Below, one piece after another: positions 1 through 12,903 of a DNA stretch of 64,000 bases. The notes beneath the pieces were generated by a model. That model did no database searches and was not told where the DNA came from. It was given only the letters and a program-made list of their open reading frames with translations. Each line of letters opens with the position of its first letter. Within the stretch, counting starts at the first letter, position 1. Both the position numbers and the translations under genes were made by a program. The DNA is from Combretum micranthum (Eukaryota > Streptophyta > Magnoliopsida > Myrtales > Combretaceae). The stretch covers positions 682,001 to 746,000 of the forward strand of contig JAMXBD010000583.1 of assembly GCA_024138025.1 (NCBI GenBank), given 5' to 3'.

Positions 1-1208
1 AAGTTCAAAATTTAGCTCCAGCTGGTTTTTTGAGTCCACTTCCGATTCCTAAGGCAATATGGGAGGATATTTCCATGGATTTCTTATCGGGTTTGCCTAA
101 GTCGAATGGATATGATGTGATTTTTGTGGTTGTAGACAGATTGTCAAAGTATGGGCATTTTCTGTTATTGAAACATCCTTACAATGCTAAGGTTGTGGCA
201 GAGGTGTTTATGAAGGAAATAGTTCGTCTACATGGGTTTCCTCGCACTATAGTGAGTGATCGGATCCTTTGTTTGTTAGTGGCTTTTGGAGGGAACTCTT
301 TGCTTTGCAAGGCACTCGCTTGCATTTTAGTTCAGCTTACCATCCGGAGACGGATGGCCAAACAGAAGTCTTGAATCGGTGTTTGGAATGTTATCTTCGT
401 TGTTTTGCATCGGAAGTTCCTCGTACTTGGTCTTCTTGGATTTGTTGGGCAGAATTTTCGTATAATACTTCATTCCATTCTTCTGCTGGAATGACCCCTT
501 TTGAAGTGGTGTATGGGCGTCCTCCGCCATTTCCCTTTATATGTTGCTCGGGAAATTTCCAATCCGACTTTGCGTCAGGCTCTTGGTAATAGGGATGATG
601 TTTTATTGAAATTACGGGCCAATTTGGAGAGAGCTCAGTTGCGGAATGTGAGGATGGCTAATCGACGGCGTCGTGATATTCAATATACAGTAGGAGATTG
701 GGTATTCTTGAAATTAAGATCTCCTTTACAAGCTAGGTTGGGTGTTCGGTCCAGTTCAAAGTTATCTCCACGGTTTTATGGTCCTTTTCAGATCGTGGCT
801 CGGGTGGGAACAGTGGCCTATCGCTTGCAATTACCTTCTCATTGTAAGCTTCACCCTGTTTTTCATGTATCGTTACTAAAGAAGTCACATGGGACTTTTT
901 CAGTGCTAAGCGAACTTCCTACCGATTTATCGGTGGAATGTGTTGAGGAGGAGAGCTATCCTATTCGGATTTTGGGGCGACGGTTTGAGGTTCGCGATCA
1001 ATTGGAAATTCCTCAGTGGTTGATTCAGTGGTCAGGGTCGTCTACAGAGGAGGCTACGTGGGAAGATGTGGCTTCTATTAAAGTTCGTTTTCCAGATTTT
1101 GTCCTTGAGGCCAAGGACTTTCTTCAAGGGGACGGTATTGATACTATACCGAGAGTTCATAGACCTTTACTTAAGGTCTATAAAAGAAGATTGAGCCGTG
1201 AGGATTAG
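1..1208 (+). pseudogene. Ty3/gypsy chromovirus integrase-chromodomain fragment (3' end of pol)
   Basis: Three overlapping reading frames together read as the end of a Ty3/gypsy polyprotein. Positions 30-270 give the integrase core start ([19 protein letters not shown], then IVSDR), 300-530 continue in another frame ([37 protein letters not shown]), and 560-1208 give the integrase C-terminal GPF/IV region followed by a chromodomain-like end (LIQWSGSSTEEATWEDV). Frameshifts lie near 265-300 and 540-560, so no intact integrase is made. The chromodomain places it among chromoviruses, probably the Reina side given the short LTR. The 5' part lies outside the window. Orientation matches CYP97B just downstream, so it probably sits in an intron of that gene; this is inference. 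Confidence 0.85.
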
Positions 1209-1269
1209 AGGCGTAATATTAGTAGTATAGTAGCAATGTAGTAGTTATAGTGTGTAAGTGTAGTTTGTG

Positions 1270-1560
1270 ATGTGTGCGTGGCGTTTGTGTTGTTATGCTG
1301 AGTTGGCAAGTTTGTTAGTTTGTTAGAGTCTGTTAGCTGTCAAGTTTGTTAGGGGAATATAGATTGTATAAATAGAAAGAATAAGAAGGAGGAGGACACG
1401 GAAGAAAATCAGTTGAGAGTATATACATACTTGGAGAGATTGTCGAAGCTGAAGGAACCTTCATTGGTGAGCTTCAATCTCTTTGATTCTTGTTGGATTC
1501 TATTGTGAGTAGTGTTTTCCATTGATTACTTGTATCAGTGTCAAAGGTCAAAGCTTTACA
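1270..1560 (+). repeat. Putative 3' LTR of the decayed chromovirus
   Basis: Directly after the polyprotein stop there is a non-coding stretch with repeated TTTGTTAG motifs, a TATA-like TATAAATAG near 1366-1375 and a purine-rich tract at 1376-1408. This is the position and content expected of a 3' LTR. The ends are approximate because the partner LTR is not in the window and no target duplication can be tested. Confidence 0.45.
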
Positions 1561-1663
1561 TCACTTCAACCCAATTAAATTGTCTATTTGAAAGTTTTAG
1601 TAAACTCTCAATTCACAATTGAGGGGGAATTATTTAGTAATAAATCTAAAACCCCACGCTATA

Positions 1664-1689
1664 TAGATATATATATATATATATATATG
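1664..1689. repeat. AT dinucleotide microsatellite
   Basis: A run of alternating AT, with a shorter similar run near 2484-2500. Both lie in the presumed CYP97B intron. Confidence 0.8.
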
Positions 1690-1813
1690 CATATACACAT
1701 TCATATATTAGGGTTATGAAACTCACCTCATATATAAGTGTACATGTTGGCTAAAGCCCACTGTACAATCAATAGATTAAGAAATGAAGGATAGCACAAG
1801 GACCCGGTTATAG

Positions 1814-2028
1814 AAGAGATAGATGGGTGGTCCTTCGACCACCTATCTTTGGCTACACTCTCCATTGAGGGTGTACCAAATGCTCAATGGAGGTGCCAAA
1901 TAAGCATGTAGGACCACATGCGGTATCGCATATGTACCACATGCAGCTCTACATGCTTATTTGGTACATCCTCAATGGATGGTGTTGCCAAAAATAGATG
2001 GTCTAAGGACTACCTATTTATTTTTCCA
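1814..2028. mobile_element. Foldback MITE with 7-bp target duplication
   Basis: The two ends are long inverted repeats. The arm from about 1814 to 1905 (containing GGTGGTCC, CATTGAGG and GTACCAAAT) matches the reverse complement of about 1935-2028 with scattered, mostly transition differences. GTTATAG occurs at 1807-1813 and again at 2029-2035, and eight bases match with one mismatch, which fits a hAT-type insertion. The left arm also repeats part of itself, so the element folds as a long imperfect hairpin. No coding capacity. Confidence 0.75.
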
Positions 2029-2769
2029 GTTATAGGACCTCCCTCTGTTATACAGTACTTGATATTAGATGCCCATCCAAATAAACTAATGGCTTAACAT
2101 TTATAGGTATAACATGATTATACTTTATAGTTCAGCACTTGTAAACTTCCCTTCCCTTTCATTCCATTTCAACTTTCATTTTGTGAGTTTTATCTACTGA
2201 TTATTTGATAGATTCTCAGATAATATATGGTATATAGCATGAGTCTAAGTATGTATATAATACATAACATATCCCTCTGTCTATGTTCAGTTATAGTAAT
2301 TCATTCATCAAGAAGAAATTTTCAAGATGTGGAGTAGCATAAAACTGAATTACACTGATTTACATAGTGTATGCCAGAATCTATTATCTTCAACCTAATT
2401 CCTTGGTTTGGCATAGTTGGGAGCGCAGTTGCTCCCATGTTAATCTGCAATACGTCATGTTTTTTCCTCGCATGTCAGAATTCTATATATATATATAAGA
2501 ATTTTGATTCATACGTAGACTGGAAAGAAGTGTAGAGGGGTAAAACTAGGAAAACTTCTGTTGGGGTCACATAAAGTAGTGGCTGATATGTTCATATTCT
2601 TGGATAATACAGATGAAACATATTGAGAAGAGCCAAATCACAGTTTCTCTGAATTTAGTCATTTGCCTGCAATATCTTCTTAAATATTTGTTATGTGGAA
2701 TTTTAAAGAACAACATTTCCCCTTTTAGTTGATGCCTAATTGAAGCTGGGAATATTCCTCGTTGTGCAG

Positions 2770-3460
2770 GAGGATATAGGGGTGATAAAGATGGTTATGC
2801 GATTCCTGCAGGGACAGACATCTTCATTTCAGTGAGTAGAAGTTCATACACCCGACCTGTGTTTCATGTATTTGTCAATGAAGTGTTGGGAATATTTTCT
2901 AGGCAATAATTCATCATGGAATCCAGATTTTCCCCCTTAAAAGTCAGAGCCCTTCTGTCAATTGAAGTGTCTTTTATTTATTGTTTATTTTTCTAGGTAT
3001 ATAATCTCCATAGATCTCCATACTTTTGGGACAACCCCAATGAGTTTGAACCTGAGAGATTTTTGAAGCAGAAGAAGAGTGAAGATATTGAAGGATGGGC
3101 TGGTTTTGATCCATCTCGAAGCCCTGGAGCGCTATATCCGAATGAGGTGGATTACCTTTAAATTTGCGCTCTTAAAACATTTCATCATCACCTTCTCAGA
3201 ATTTTACCATGTGTTTTGTTTGCAATCATCAGATTGTATCAGATTTTGCATTCTTGCCATTTGGAGGTGGACCTCGGAAATGTGTTGGAGATCAGTTTGC
3301 ACTTATGGAATCAACTGTAGCATTAGCTATGTTGTTGCAGAAGTTCGATGTGGAGCTGAGAGGACCACCTGAATCTGTTGAAATTGTTACTGGTGCAACA
3401 ATACATTCGAAGAATGGAATGTGGTGTAAGTTGAGCAAAAGGTCTGGTGTTGCCTCTTGA
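2770..3460 (+). CDS. CYP97B: CYP97B-type cytochrome P450, last three exons
   Basis: Exons at 2770-2831, 2997-3146 and 3233-3460 join in frame through GT-AG introns (2832-2996 and 3147-3232) and encode about 146 C-terminal residues. The peptide includes [18 protein letters not shown], the PERF-type motif FEPERF, the clade-typical [18 protein letters not shown], and the heme-binding loop [15 protein letters not shown] with the ligand cysteine codon near 3281. It ends [12 protein letters not shown] with TGA at 3458. CYP97 enzymes are plastid P450s; the A and C members hydroxylate carotenoid rings, and the B member is a close relative with a less certain role. The sequence is undamaged here. Upstream exons, including the ExxR motif and transit peptide, lie outside the window, so gene integrity cannot be judged. 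The 1.2 kb before 2770 is read as intron. Confidence 0.9.
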
Positions 3461-6000
3461 AACTACTGTCACCACAAAATCAGGTTAAGCAAGGAGTAGC
3501 TACTAATTAATATGAAAATCCTGTTGAAGATGTAATATAAGAGTATAGGTAGTCCATGCACTGGGAATAGCAAAGAAAGAATTTTTTTACTGCAACAGAA
3601 GCTGAAACTAGGCTATTGGTTACCATTAAAAGGCCACGCCTTTTTCTTACATTACTATAAGAAAAATTTTTGCCAATAGTGGCAGAAGAGGTTCCATCAC
3701 AAAAGATTGGATGTAGACATGGGCACGGTTTTTGGAACTAAACTAAATCCGAACCAAAGCCGCTGATTCTGGATCTTGAAACTAAGGGACTAGAACCAGA
3801 ATTGTCTCCTACGGTTCCGGTCTAGTTCTATGGAACCATCGGTTTCCAGTTTTGATTTTGGAACCGCAAAATCATTTTTTTTTTAAATATAAATAAATGA
3901 ATTTTAGCTTTTAATAAAATAAATTTTAAAATCATTTAATTATTGTATCTAAATATGTTAAATTATTTAATCAAATTTTTAAAAGTTTTGTTTATAATGT
4001 ACATTTATTTGTATACAAACACATTTAATATCAATTGGAGTTATTAAGGAAATAAATTTTGCTTGAGAAATTTATTTAAACTAATTATATATGATTTCAA
4101 ATTATGTTTATTTATGTTGTTGATAATAACATATTAAATATTGTGAATAAATAATAAATTTATATAAAATAATATTAAATATTAATTTTTTTTAATGGAA
4201 CTACTGGTTTCACTAGTTTTAGGTCAAAGAAACATTTAGGAATTATGAAACTGGTAGTTTTATAGCCGAATTTGGAATTGGATAACCAGTTTGGTTTTAG
4301 TCTAGAACCGCTGGTGATGGTTTCGATTTCATTTCTTATTCAAAAATTTAATTGGATGATTATGCTTGTCTTTGGATGGATAGATTAATGGCCAAACCAA
4401 ACAAATTTTCCAATTTACGTTGAGCTGACTAGATTGTGCTGCTCCTTCATTTTATTTTATTTTTTAAAGTTATTTACTATTTTGATCCAGCTGCTTTTCA
4501 GAACTCTTAAAGGCGCTAGAAGATGAAATTAGTAATGATTATTTCAGGTATATTAATGTAACAAATATATCAATTCATAAGTTTAAGTTTTGAACCAAGA
4601 ACTTATAATTAATTTTGTGTACCATTTTGACATGATATCAAAGTAAGATATCTTTAGTTCAAGTTGCTATGAATTCATTACACTTCGTTCAATTAAATTG
4701 TTCGCGTAATGAGTCTCATGTTGAATAATATATATTATAATCACTACATCAACATATACATATATAAATCATGTAGGTAGCCTTCACGTTTGATTTAATA
4801 TAATTTAATAGTAAAAAGAGCAATTAGTTAAAATGGTTTTTCTAACCTCAACATCACGTTGAGATCAAAGCAAAAGGTCTTGATTGACAGTAACACTAAG
4901 GAACGTAAGACTCAAGCAATGACACGTAAAAGGGAGAAATAATGATTCCTCTGTGATGGTTTAAGCATTGTTCACAACAAGAAGACTTACTTTTATAGAT
5001 AAACTTTCTATAATTATGATGTAAAATTCTCTTATAAAAATTATTATCATTGATTCTATCCATAAATATATAAACTATATTGCTAATTTTTCTTCATAGA
5101 ATTTCTACCTTTAAAGACTTAAGGACAAGCATTTGGGACAGGAGAACCATAAAAAGAAATACGCCTTAAGGTAAGGATGTGGCCAAGAGCTGCTGAAGAG
5201 TGGGTCAGCATTCTGCAAGCAGTTGCGTTGCATCAAGCACTAAGGCACATTTCAATTAACACTGACCATGCCTCGCTGATCTGCAACCATTTAGAATGTA
5301 GAAAGAAGTCGGGGCACAAATCTAGTTGACAGTGTCTTGAGGGGAAATGTTATCTTGACCTTTTTCAACATCACCTACGCGTCAAACATACACACTACCA
5401 TTGTAGTTTTATTGCACTAAAGTATAGTGGCCCTTAACCCTTAACACGAGTGATAGTAGGAGGCCAAGAAGCAATCAATAACTACTAATGATAGTTAACC
5501 ATCATGAAAAATATGAATGCAAAATGAGGAAATGATTTCCATTCTTAGAAGAAGGGAAATATATTCCTCGTTTTTCGATGGTTTTGCCACAGTTGTTCAC
5601 CACCATCTACCACTAATAGCCACTCGTAACAACATTGGATCATTGTAAAGTACACATTATTATACATATGAGAACATCATGGGAATACATCTTCCATGAA
5701 ATAAAAAATAAGAATCACAGAGATTGTTAATGCTTCTTTTATTAAATGAATGCTAGGTTCCAATGTAATTGTCCTGGTAGCTTTATAATTACAATATAAA
5801 AAGAGTGGATGTCTAATATACCTATGGCAGCCTATTTAGGGAAAAATTGCTCGGGATGTACATCACCTCTATACAACATGATCCTGCATAGAGTAAAAAA
5901 GAAGTAAGAGTCCTGAGAACAAGCATTTCCATGGAAAGAAAATAGAAGTTTACAAGTCTAATCACTTACCTAAACTACTGCATGTATGAGCATAGTATAG
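3461..6000. other. Intergenic stretch with old repeat debris
   Basis: No gene is visible. Positions 3717-3880 and 4195-4330 are rich in GGAACCG/CGGTTCC-like words typical of decayed hAT-type non-coding elements, separated by about 300 bases of A/T-rich sequence. Around 5185-5330 one frame reads EEWVSILQAVALHQALRHI, faintly like an RNase H fragment from a retroelement, but it is too short to claim. The rest is featureless. Confidence 0.4.
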
Positions 6001-9000
6001 CTAGCGAGGCAGCTGTTTATCTTGCAAGTTCTTTAAAGTCATGTTGAGAAACTGCCTAGCAGATGGATCCTGTATTAAGGAAGATAGGCATAGACAGCTA
6101 GAGAAAATAAAACAGAAGCATAGATCTATCAAGAAGCATACAATGTCTTGGAGAGCACCCTGCATGTTAAAACAACCATGAGTTGGGGATCTCTGTATGC
6201 CAAATTGACCCTGCAACTACACAATCACAAATGTGCATACAAATTTTCTGCAATCTGAAAGTTTGAATAAAGTGATTGGGCTAGTTAATTTCTACCAGGG
6301 CTTGCACATTTTGCTGTCCCATAGTCAGCCATGGAAGATGAAGCCAAATTCGTATGTGCCTGATATGTGCCAAAGATGACTATCAGAAATGAACCTCCAA
6401 CTGGAGGAAGAAACGCATTCCTGTCGCTACAGCTTTGCAAAAGTAATACCTTCAACCTTTTTTGTTGAAACAAAATAGCTGAGCATCTAATAGCTTAAGA
6501 ATATAATCACCTAATTGCATATTCATAATCAAGGAAGGAAGCTCTAGTTGTCATGAGAAATAAATTCTGAAGGGAGTCAATTCAATATGGATATCGACAA
6601 TGTCTTGATATATGTGTGTATGTGTGTGTATATATAATTGCAGAAAAATGGAGAAGACTTTACTCAAGGATGGACACCTTAAGGTGTATTGTAAAAGCAA
6701 AATAGAAATTAATATAAATATATGCCAAAGGAATTGGAATCAGATGTCCAAAATATTTGGTCACAACTTCGGCCTCGGTAGGGATGGGTGTACGAGTATG
6801 ACTACTGGACCACTTAACATAGGATTATTTGACAAGCTGACAAGCTGACATTGTTTTGTAGCTTAGACCATTCCTACCTTCTTGTTTTGCAATGATTTTT
6901 TTCCTTTTTATTTCATGTCAATATGAAAAAAAAGGAAACCGCAGTCTAATATATGATTCAACAACCTACTCTTCTAGGATCAACTAAAGAAGTAAAAATC
7001 AAGAGCGAGGCACATGATTATTAAGAGGTACCAAGATCAGCTAGTTTGCTACTCAACTTGGTTTTGGTTGAGTTCAGTGAACTCCTGGAATACTTGGAAA
7101 ACTAATGTAAAAAATTCATGTGATTTGACTTATCTTTTAGTATAGTTTAAAACTCCGTGATCAAGATGCCGTCAAATTGAAGCATTAGAGACAAAAGGAA
7201 AAAGTATTTTCCCCGAGGCACAAGGTATATAAAGATAATGTACCCATCCTCCATGTGGAGCATTAGGGACAAAAGGAAAAAGTATTTTTCCCCTAGGCAC
7301 AAGGTATATAAAGATAATGTACCTGTCCTCCATGTGGATTCCCATTATATAAATCATGTAATAACGAGGTAGAATTAAACAGTCCCTTCAATGGTTTAAA
7401 ATAGAAACATTAACTATTAATAAGTTAAAAGATCTAAGATCAAAATCCAATGCCAATAAGGATCATACCACTCCTTGCAAACTGCCATAGCCATCAGGCA
7501 TGGATGCTCTAGAGCTTAGATCCTACAGAAAGTAAAATTGCAGATGTCCACAAAACATACAAAAATCAAACTAATTTACAGAAAACTTTTCATTAATCTA
7601 GAATAGAGATCTAATACCATCTCTTGTATTTCAGCTTGAGAAACATAACAACTGTGTACACCACCTGTTCTTGGATTGGACTGTTCCTAGCAGATTAAAA
7701 GCAAGAAATGAATTACCACCTCTATTAGACTTCTGCTAGTCTGTAATCATTGGTGACAATGACGAAAATAGGTAGGAAAATGACACTTACATTATGACAA
7801 TTGTCTTGCATTTTAGTAGTCACTTTTTCTCCCTCACATTGGACCTGCAGCAACTGTTAAGTTCTTAAAACGTATAAAAATTCAATAGTAGAAGAAACAG
7901 GTAAAACAAATATTATTGTGAAATTATTATTTAAGTAGATCCAATTAGAGTTGATAACTCATAGATACAGAATTGATACACTTTATGTTAACATATTGAT
8001 GATGTCCACAACATTAAACTGGTTAAATGGAGAGTAGGATGACATTTTGAGGTCTTCAACCAGAACTCATACAAATACCAAGTAGAAATTTCAGTGAGGC
8101 CAAAAAGAGGCTTTAAGTCACATTGGTTATGATCACATTTACATTTCATATAGTACTAATATACCAGAGCAACTCCATGTTATAGGTATAAAGTTTGAGA
8201 ATTGTCGTTGTTGTACCACCAACAAGAGCCATTATGAGGCCAGCAACAAAACTAGCACCTGCCAATTCCCTGCCATTATGTTGAGGGACTAACCATTGCG
8301 TGCATATGGAGCTTCTTATATGGAAAGTTGAACCGTAAATAATACTAAGCAATTTCAACGTATCACCCATAGCTCGGATTCCATATAAAAACTTGCTTGA
8401 GCAACAAAAAACTGATCTTAAAATTTAAGCTTTCACGATTAATATACTCATATATAAATTCCCTCGATGTTTGGATTATATCTTACTGAGACCTCCTGTA
8501 TAGGACTTACATATAACTAATTAAATGGGGAAACAAATTTCAAACAAAGATTTTGATACAAGGAACTGTGGCACCAGTGCCATGTGAAATTTCAGAAAAA
8601 CAAGAACCACAATACAACACATGGTGCCAATTTTGTCTTTTTACTTGAACTAACTAAACTCAAAAAAACTTTACCTTTCTTTCTTTATACCTTTTCTTTC
8701 TCTTAGATGCCTTAACTAAAGAATTTCCAAGATATTTTTGTTCGGAGCCAGTAAAACAATGAAATGCCATGAAGTTTGCATCTGAAGCACTTTTGGCTGA
8801 GTGGTTAAACTCTGCACATTGTCTCAGCACTTGATCTACCGCTTGAAATGCAATATGATAAGCTTCTTTGGTCAAACATCCATCTTGCCCCAGTTTAATT
8901 GCTAGCTTACAGAGATCATTGAACCATTGTAGCCTATGAGGTACCCCATGTGATTTTTCATTGACAGCTTGCATGACCTTTACATTAATCGTCCAATGCT

Positions 9001-10762
9001 TCAATATATATTGTAAAGGAATGCTTGAGATACCAGAAGTTTGAAGAACAAGTATAGCATGTCGACAAAGATAACCTCTATATTCAAATGATCGGCATGA
9101 ACAATTGATTTCCATTTTTCTTTCATTCAAAGTTACAAAAAAGTATTGACCTCCCCAGAATCTTCTATTTGAAATATAGTAAGTTCACCACTTTCACTTT
9201 CTTTGAGCAAATTGCAGGAAACAACTCCCAAAACCTCATCCTGAAAGAGCTTAAACAGCGCATGTGTGAATTCTTCACACCTGCTTCTCAAAAGGTGAGA
9301 CAGATCTCAAGGTAGGAGGTTTTTGCCGTACTTCTGCATCAGCTGCCATCTCCATTTCATACCTTTCTTGTAAATAGATCATATACTGATGCACAAACTC
9401 CTTGATTGTTGTCCCTATTAATATATCTATCAAAGAATGCAGTCAGACTTTAGGAACGTCCAGATGATGACATACCAGCTAACATAGCATTCCCAAATTA
9501 CGTTGGTGCCCACTTTTTACGATCATCATATAATGAGAGAACCCAATCATTTCCCTCTAAGTCAAAAGATTGAACCAGCTTCCACGACCCCGCTCAAACT
9601 GTTCACTAGTCCAAGACTGGTAGGTGCATTTATTTAACTTCATAATAAAGTTTTCATATATGTCTGTTTTACCTCTCATATGATCATGGATAAATTCTAA
9701 GACATGCCAAAAGCCAACAACATGGCAAATATCTGGAAAAACACATGCAACAGCTTCTTCCATAGGTTTATCTAAATCTGTCACAATGACACCTGGAGCA
9801 TGGCCACCAACTGATTTAAGCCACGTACTCATGAACCAAATGTAAGATGAAGCAGTATTATCCCCTACCAATGCACATCCAAGTAAAGTGTACTGTAAGT
9901 GGTGATTAACTCCAACAATAGGGACAAAGGGAAAATTGTATTTTATTTTGATGTAGAAGGTATCAAATAAAATCACATCGTAAAATTTTTTCATAATCGT
10001 GTTTACCTTTGTTGTCAATCCAGAATACACTTCCCAAATATTTCGCAGAATTTAAATCCATTGCATAGAAAAAGTTGGGGTTTTCATTCTGCATAATCAT
10101 GAAATGTTCGAGCATCACTTGCACATCCTCGTAATCAAGTGCCAATTGAAGACTTTTTTTTGACAGGTTACAACAGTTGATTGCTTGTTCTGTCCTTTGA
10201 TAGAGTAGTATAAGTCATCAGAGCATATGCCGTGATTATGCTCCTTGACGAAATTATGTATCGCCCACTTTCCATCATCTTTCCTCTTCATATGCATTCC
10301 TGCTTTGCAGTCTGTTTTTATACAGGACAGTGGATTGACTACTGCATCACTGCCACGTTTGCTTCCAAATCTAGAACACATAATCTTAACATCAATAAAA
10401 TTTCCCGATTTCTTTGACCGCCGACTTGCTTTTATGGTGATGCCAAATCCAATGGACCGAGCATATTCTCCATAGAAAGAGTAACCTGCTTCCTTTGTTT
10501 CAAATTCTAAGCCCTTCTTAGGCTCACAAAAAGCTCTTGTACGATTAAAACATGCTAAGGCATTTTTTGCTCCTGCCCGACTCCCACAAGAAACATTTTT
10601 CTCCGCATTTTGTTGAGCATCTTCATTGACTTGTTCTATACTTATGGGAACACCTTCTTTAACATTCACTCCACCTGCACCATCCATGACATAATTATTT
10701 ATATTTGGATGAGAATCTGATCTCTCCCTTTCACCTAATGGAAGTTCAAGATCTATCTCCAT
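6001..10762 (-). pseudogene. FRS2: FRS2-like FAR1-family gene, broken in the core
   Basis: Reading from 10762 the protein starts MEIDLELPLGE and has the FAR1 DNA-binding zinc finger (RSIGFGITIKASRRSKKSG, KTDCKAGMHMKRK, KEHNHG), then a MULE-transposase-like core (FYDVILFDTFY, PFVPIVGVNHH, VIVTDLDK) and a SWIM finger (CSCRSFEYRGYLCRH). Family members are transcription factors derived from Mutator-like transposases. The core exon (10762 to about 8675) has frameshifts near 10150, 9970-10000, 9580 and 9140 and several stops. Six downstream C-terminal exons keep good splice sites: 7791-7844, 7618-7686, 7469-7522, 6296-6359, 6142-6210 and 6001-6069 (stop). Five are a whole number of codons; 6296-6359 is 64 nt and appears shifted. 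FRS2 assignment rests on the N-terminus and the SDDLYYSIKG motif. Confidence 0.85.
7183..7338. repeat. Two-copy 78-bp tandem duplication
   Basis: Units 7183-7260 and 7261-7338 are nearly identical, each beginning CATTAG(A/G)GACAAAAGG and ending CTCCATGTGGA. They lie in an intron of the FRS2-like pseudogene. The few differences suggest a fairly recent duplication. Confidence 0.85.
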
Positions 10763-12357
10763 TTAAAAGACACAAAGAAGTCCAGCTATAAGCTCATATC
10801 AATAAAGAACCTGGACCAAATATAGAGCAAAATTGATTTTCCAAAACAGAATATGCCACCAGAAGATTTTTGAGATTTCAAATGTTATATTCATGCTCTA
10901 GTTTCAGCACCAATTTAAGAGTATTTGGCATATTAGAATGAATAGAGTCCACCTACTATTTATGTATTTTTGCTAATGTATACTTTTAGTATAAGCAGAA
11001 GATAAATTCACCTTTCTTGGGCAGTCATAATACTGACTACCAATATCTAATTAATTTTGAGTTCACGGTAAGCTATGTTTAATTGATAAGATGCTCCATT
11101 GTTAGCCAACTGTCCCATTCAAGTCTCAAAATGGCCTTTCTGCCCAATAAAGAGAAGATATATTTAGGTAGATGCACTTCAACTTTTTGAACCTTTAAAT
11201 TGGAAGCTTCATGCTCTTATGCTCCTTCTACTGGTTATTCTAAACCCTATCCCCAATGCATCTACAAAAATGTATCTACTTCAAGCATGGTTGAGCAACA
11301 TCTATAGAAATCTCCTCCTCCCATCCTAATTCCAGCCCAAGATAGATAGTAACATGGCCCATCTGCCACCCACTGAGCAAATAAAGCCTTATTTCCTGAA
11401 AATACGCCTTAATTGAACTAAATTGAAGTTGACATTATTCCTACTTCACAAATAAGAGGTACTTAAAATCACAAAAAGCTCTGAACTTCAAAAGATTGAT
11501 TTTCTAATCAGTCATATAAAGTATTGAAATCACTACACAACAATTTTTTTTCCTTTTCGCTTTTTCCCTTTTTCTTTTTTACTCTTTTTTCCCAGCACTA
11601 CACAACAATTAAAATACCTGGAAAACCACTGCATGGGTCCTATAGGCAGCTCACATGCCTAGACACAAGTGTTCCAATGCTAATCAAATTGGTGATTGCA
11701 AAAAATTCATGTCACCAACATAGAAATCATATTCCAGTTAATTTAGTAATTGGGTATGATAGGATAAATGTCACGTTTGTTACTTGAAGTTTACTTATTT
11801 TCACAATTAACTAGTAAAATTCTTCTTTTTCCCGAAATTAACTACTACATTTCAAAAGCATTGCTTTGTTATCCAACTTTTCTATTCTTCTATTTTTAAT
11901 TATCTACCTGAACTTTACTTATTTTAACGATTAGTCACATTAACAATAAGGAATTATAAACGACTTGAAAAAAATCTGTAGATAGTATATCCACAGTTTT
12001 CAAAACATAGTTAACAGGCTCCAAATGTGCCGTTTACCCCATGCACATATCTATTGTATAATTTAAACTCAGTACCAACTATCAAACATTTAAAATACAT
12101 GGTAATCAAGGACCGATTCATCAAAATTAAGTAAACAGATTGGCTTTCTTGAATCTATCAGTGTTCCACCAATCAAAAGCAACACTGCATGTATAAATAA
12201 GAAAGAGCAAAACCAACCAAGAAAGAGCTGCCCCTGCATGAAACATTTATTTATCAAAGATGGCAACTTTGGACAGATGAAGAGGAAAGAACAGAACATA
12301 GTCTTTCTTTGTGCCCATTTGGTTTCCCATGTTCCATCACAACATAGAAGTATATCA
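10763..12357. other. Upstream region of the FRS2-like pseudogene, no gene seen
   Basis: No coding region is supported. Positions 11750-11960 contain two similar phrases (TTGTTACTTGAAGTTTACTTATTTT and ATCTACCTGAACTTTACTTATTTT, each given here only in part) of the kind found in short Mutator-like MITEs, but inverted ends are not clear. The rest probably holds 5' intron or promoter of the pseudogene. Confidence 0.35.
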
Positions 12358-12362
12358 CATAG
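12358..12362. repeat. Left target-site duplication of the chromovirus
   Basis: CATAG immediately before the TG of the 5' LTR; the matching CATAG is at 21527-21531. Confidence 0.9.
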
Positions 12363-12902
12363 TGTTACGGACAAATAGCCTAGGAACAGATCCAAACCAA
12401 TTTGGATGGTAGACTACTACACATAAATACTTTCAGTTATAGTTACAGCTGGATCTGAGTAGGATGTAACAGATACAGCTTAGATCTCAAACAAATAGTA
12501 TAAGTAGATCTTAACAAGCATTGCATGTATCATATAGTTCTCAGCAGCATAGTTACGGTCATATAACTGTATAACAGAACAGATAGCAACATGCATGTAA
12601 CAAAAAAAAAACAGTATAAATAGCAGATCGAGATACACAGAGAGGTATCCTCATCTTTAGCCAAATAGTTGTGGTGCCTTGAGTACAGGAGCCTGATCCA
12701 GCTCGAATTGGATTAACCTACACATCATACAGAGAATTAGTATTCGTAAAGAGCAAGAACAGAAGACAATAACAAAAGAATATCGAGAGAAAAGCAGAGA
12801 GAATTAGGGTTTCGAAACATACCATCTGAAGAGAGAGATATAAAACAGAGTTTAAATACCTAGGGTTTATTTGTACACGAGTTTACGGTTTTGCCCTTAA
12901 CA
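12363..12902 (+). repeat. 5' LTR of the chromovirus
   Basis: Begins TGTTACGGACAAATAGCC, ends CCCTTAACA, with a TATAAATA box at 12615-12622. It matches the split 3' LTR almost throughout. The primer-binding region follows at once: TTGGTGCTCTCGTT begins about two bases after the LTR, starting TGG as expected for pairing with a tRNA CCA end. Confidence 0.93.
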
Positions 12903-12903
12903 A

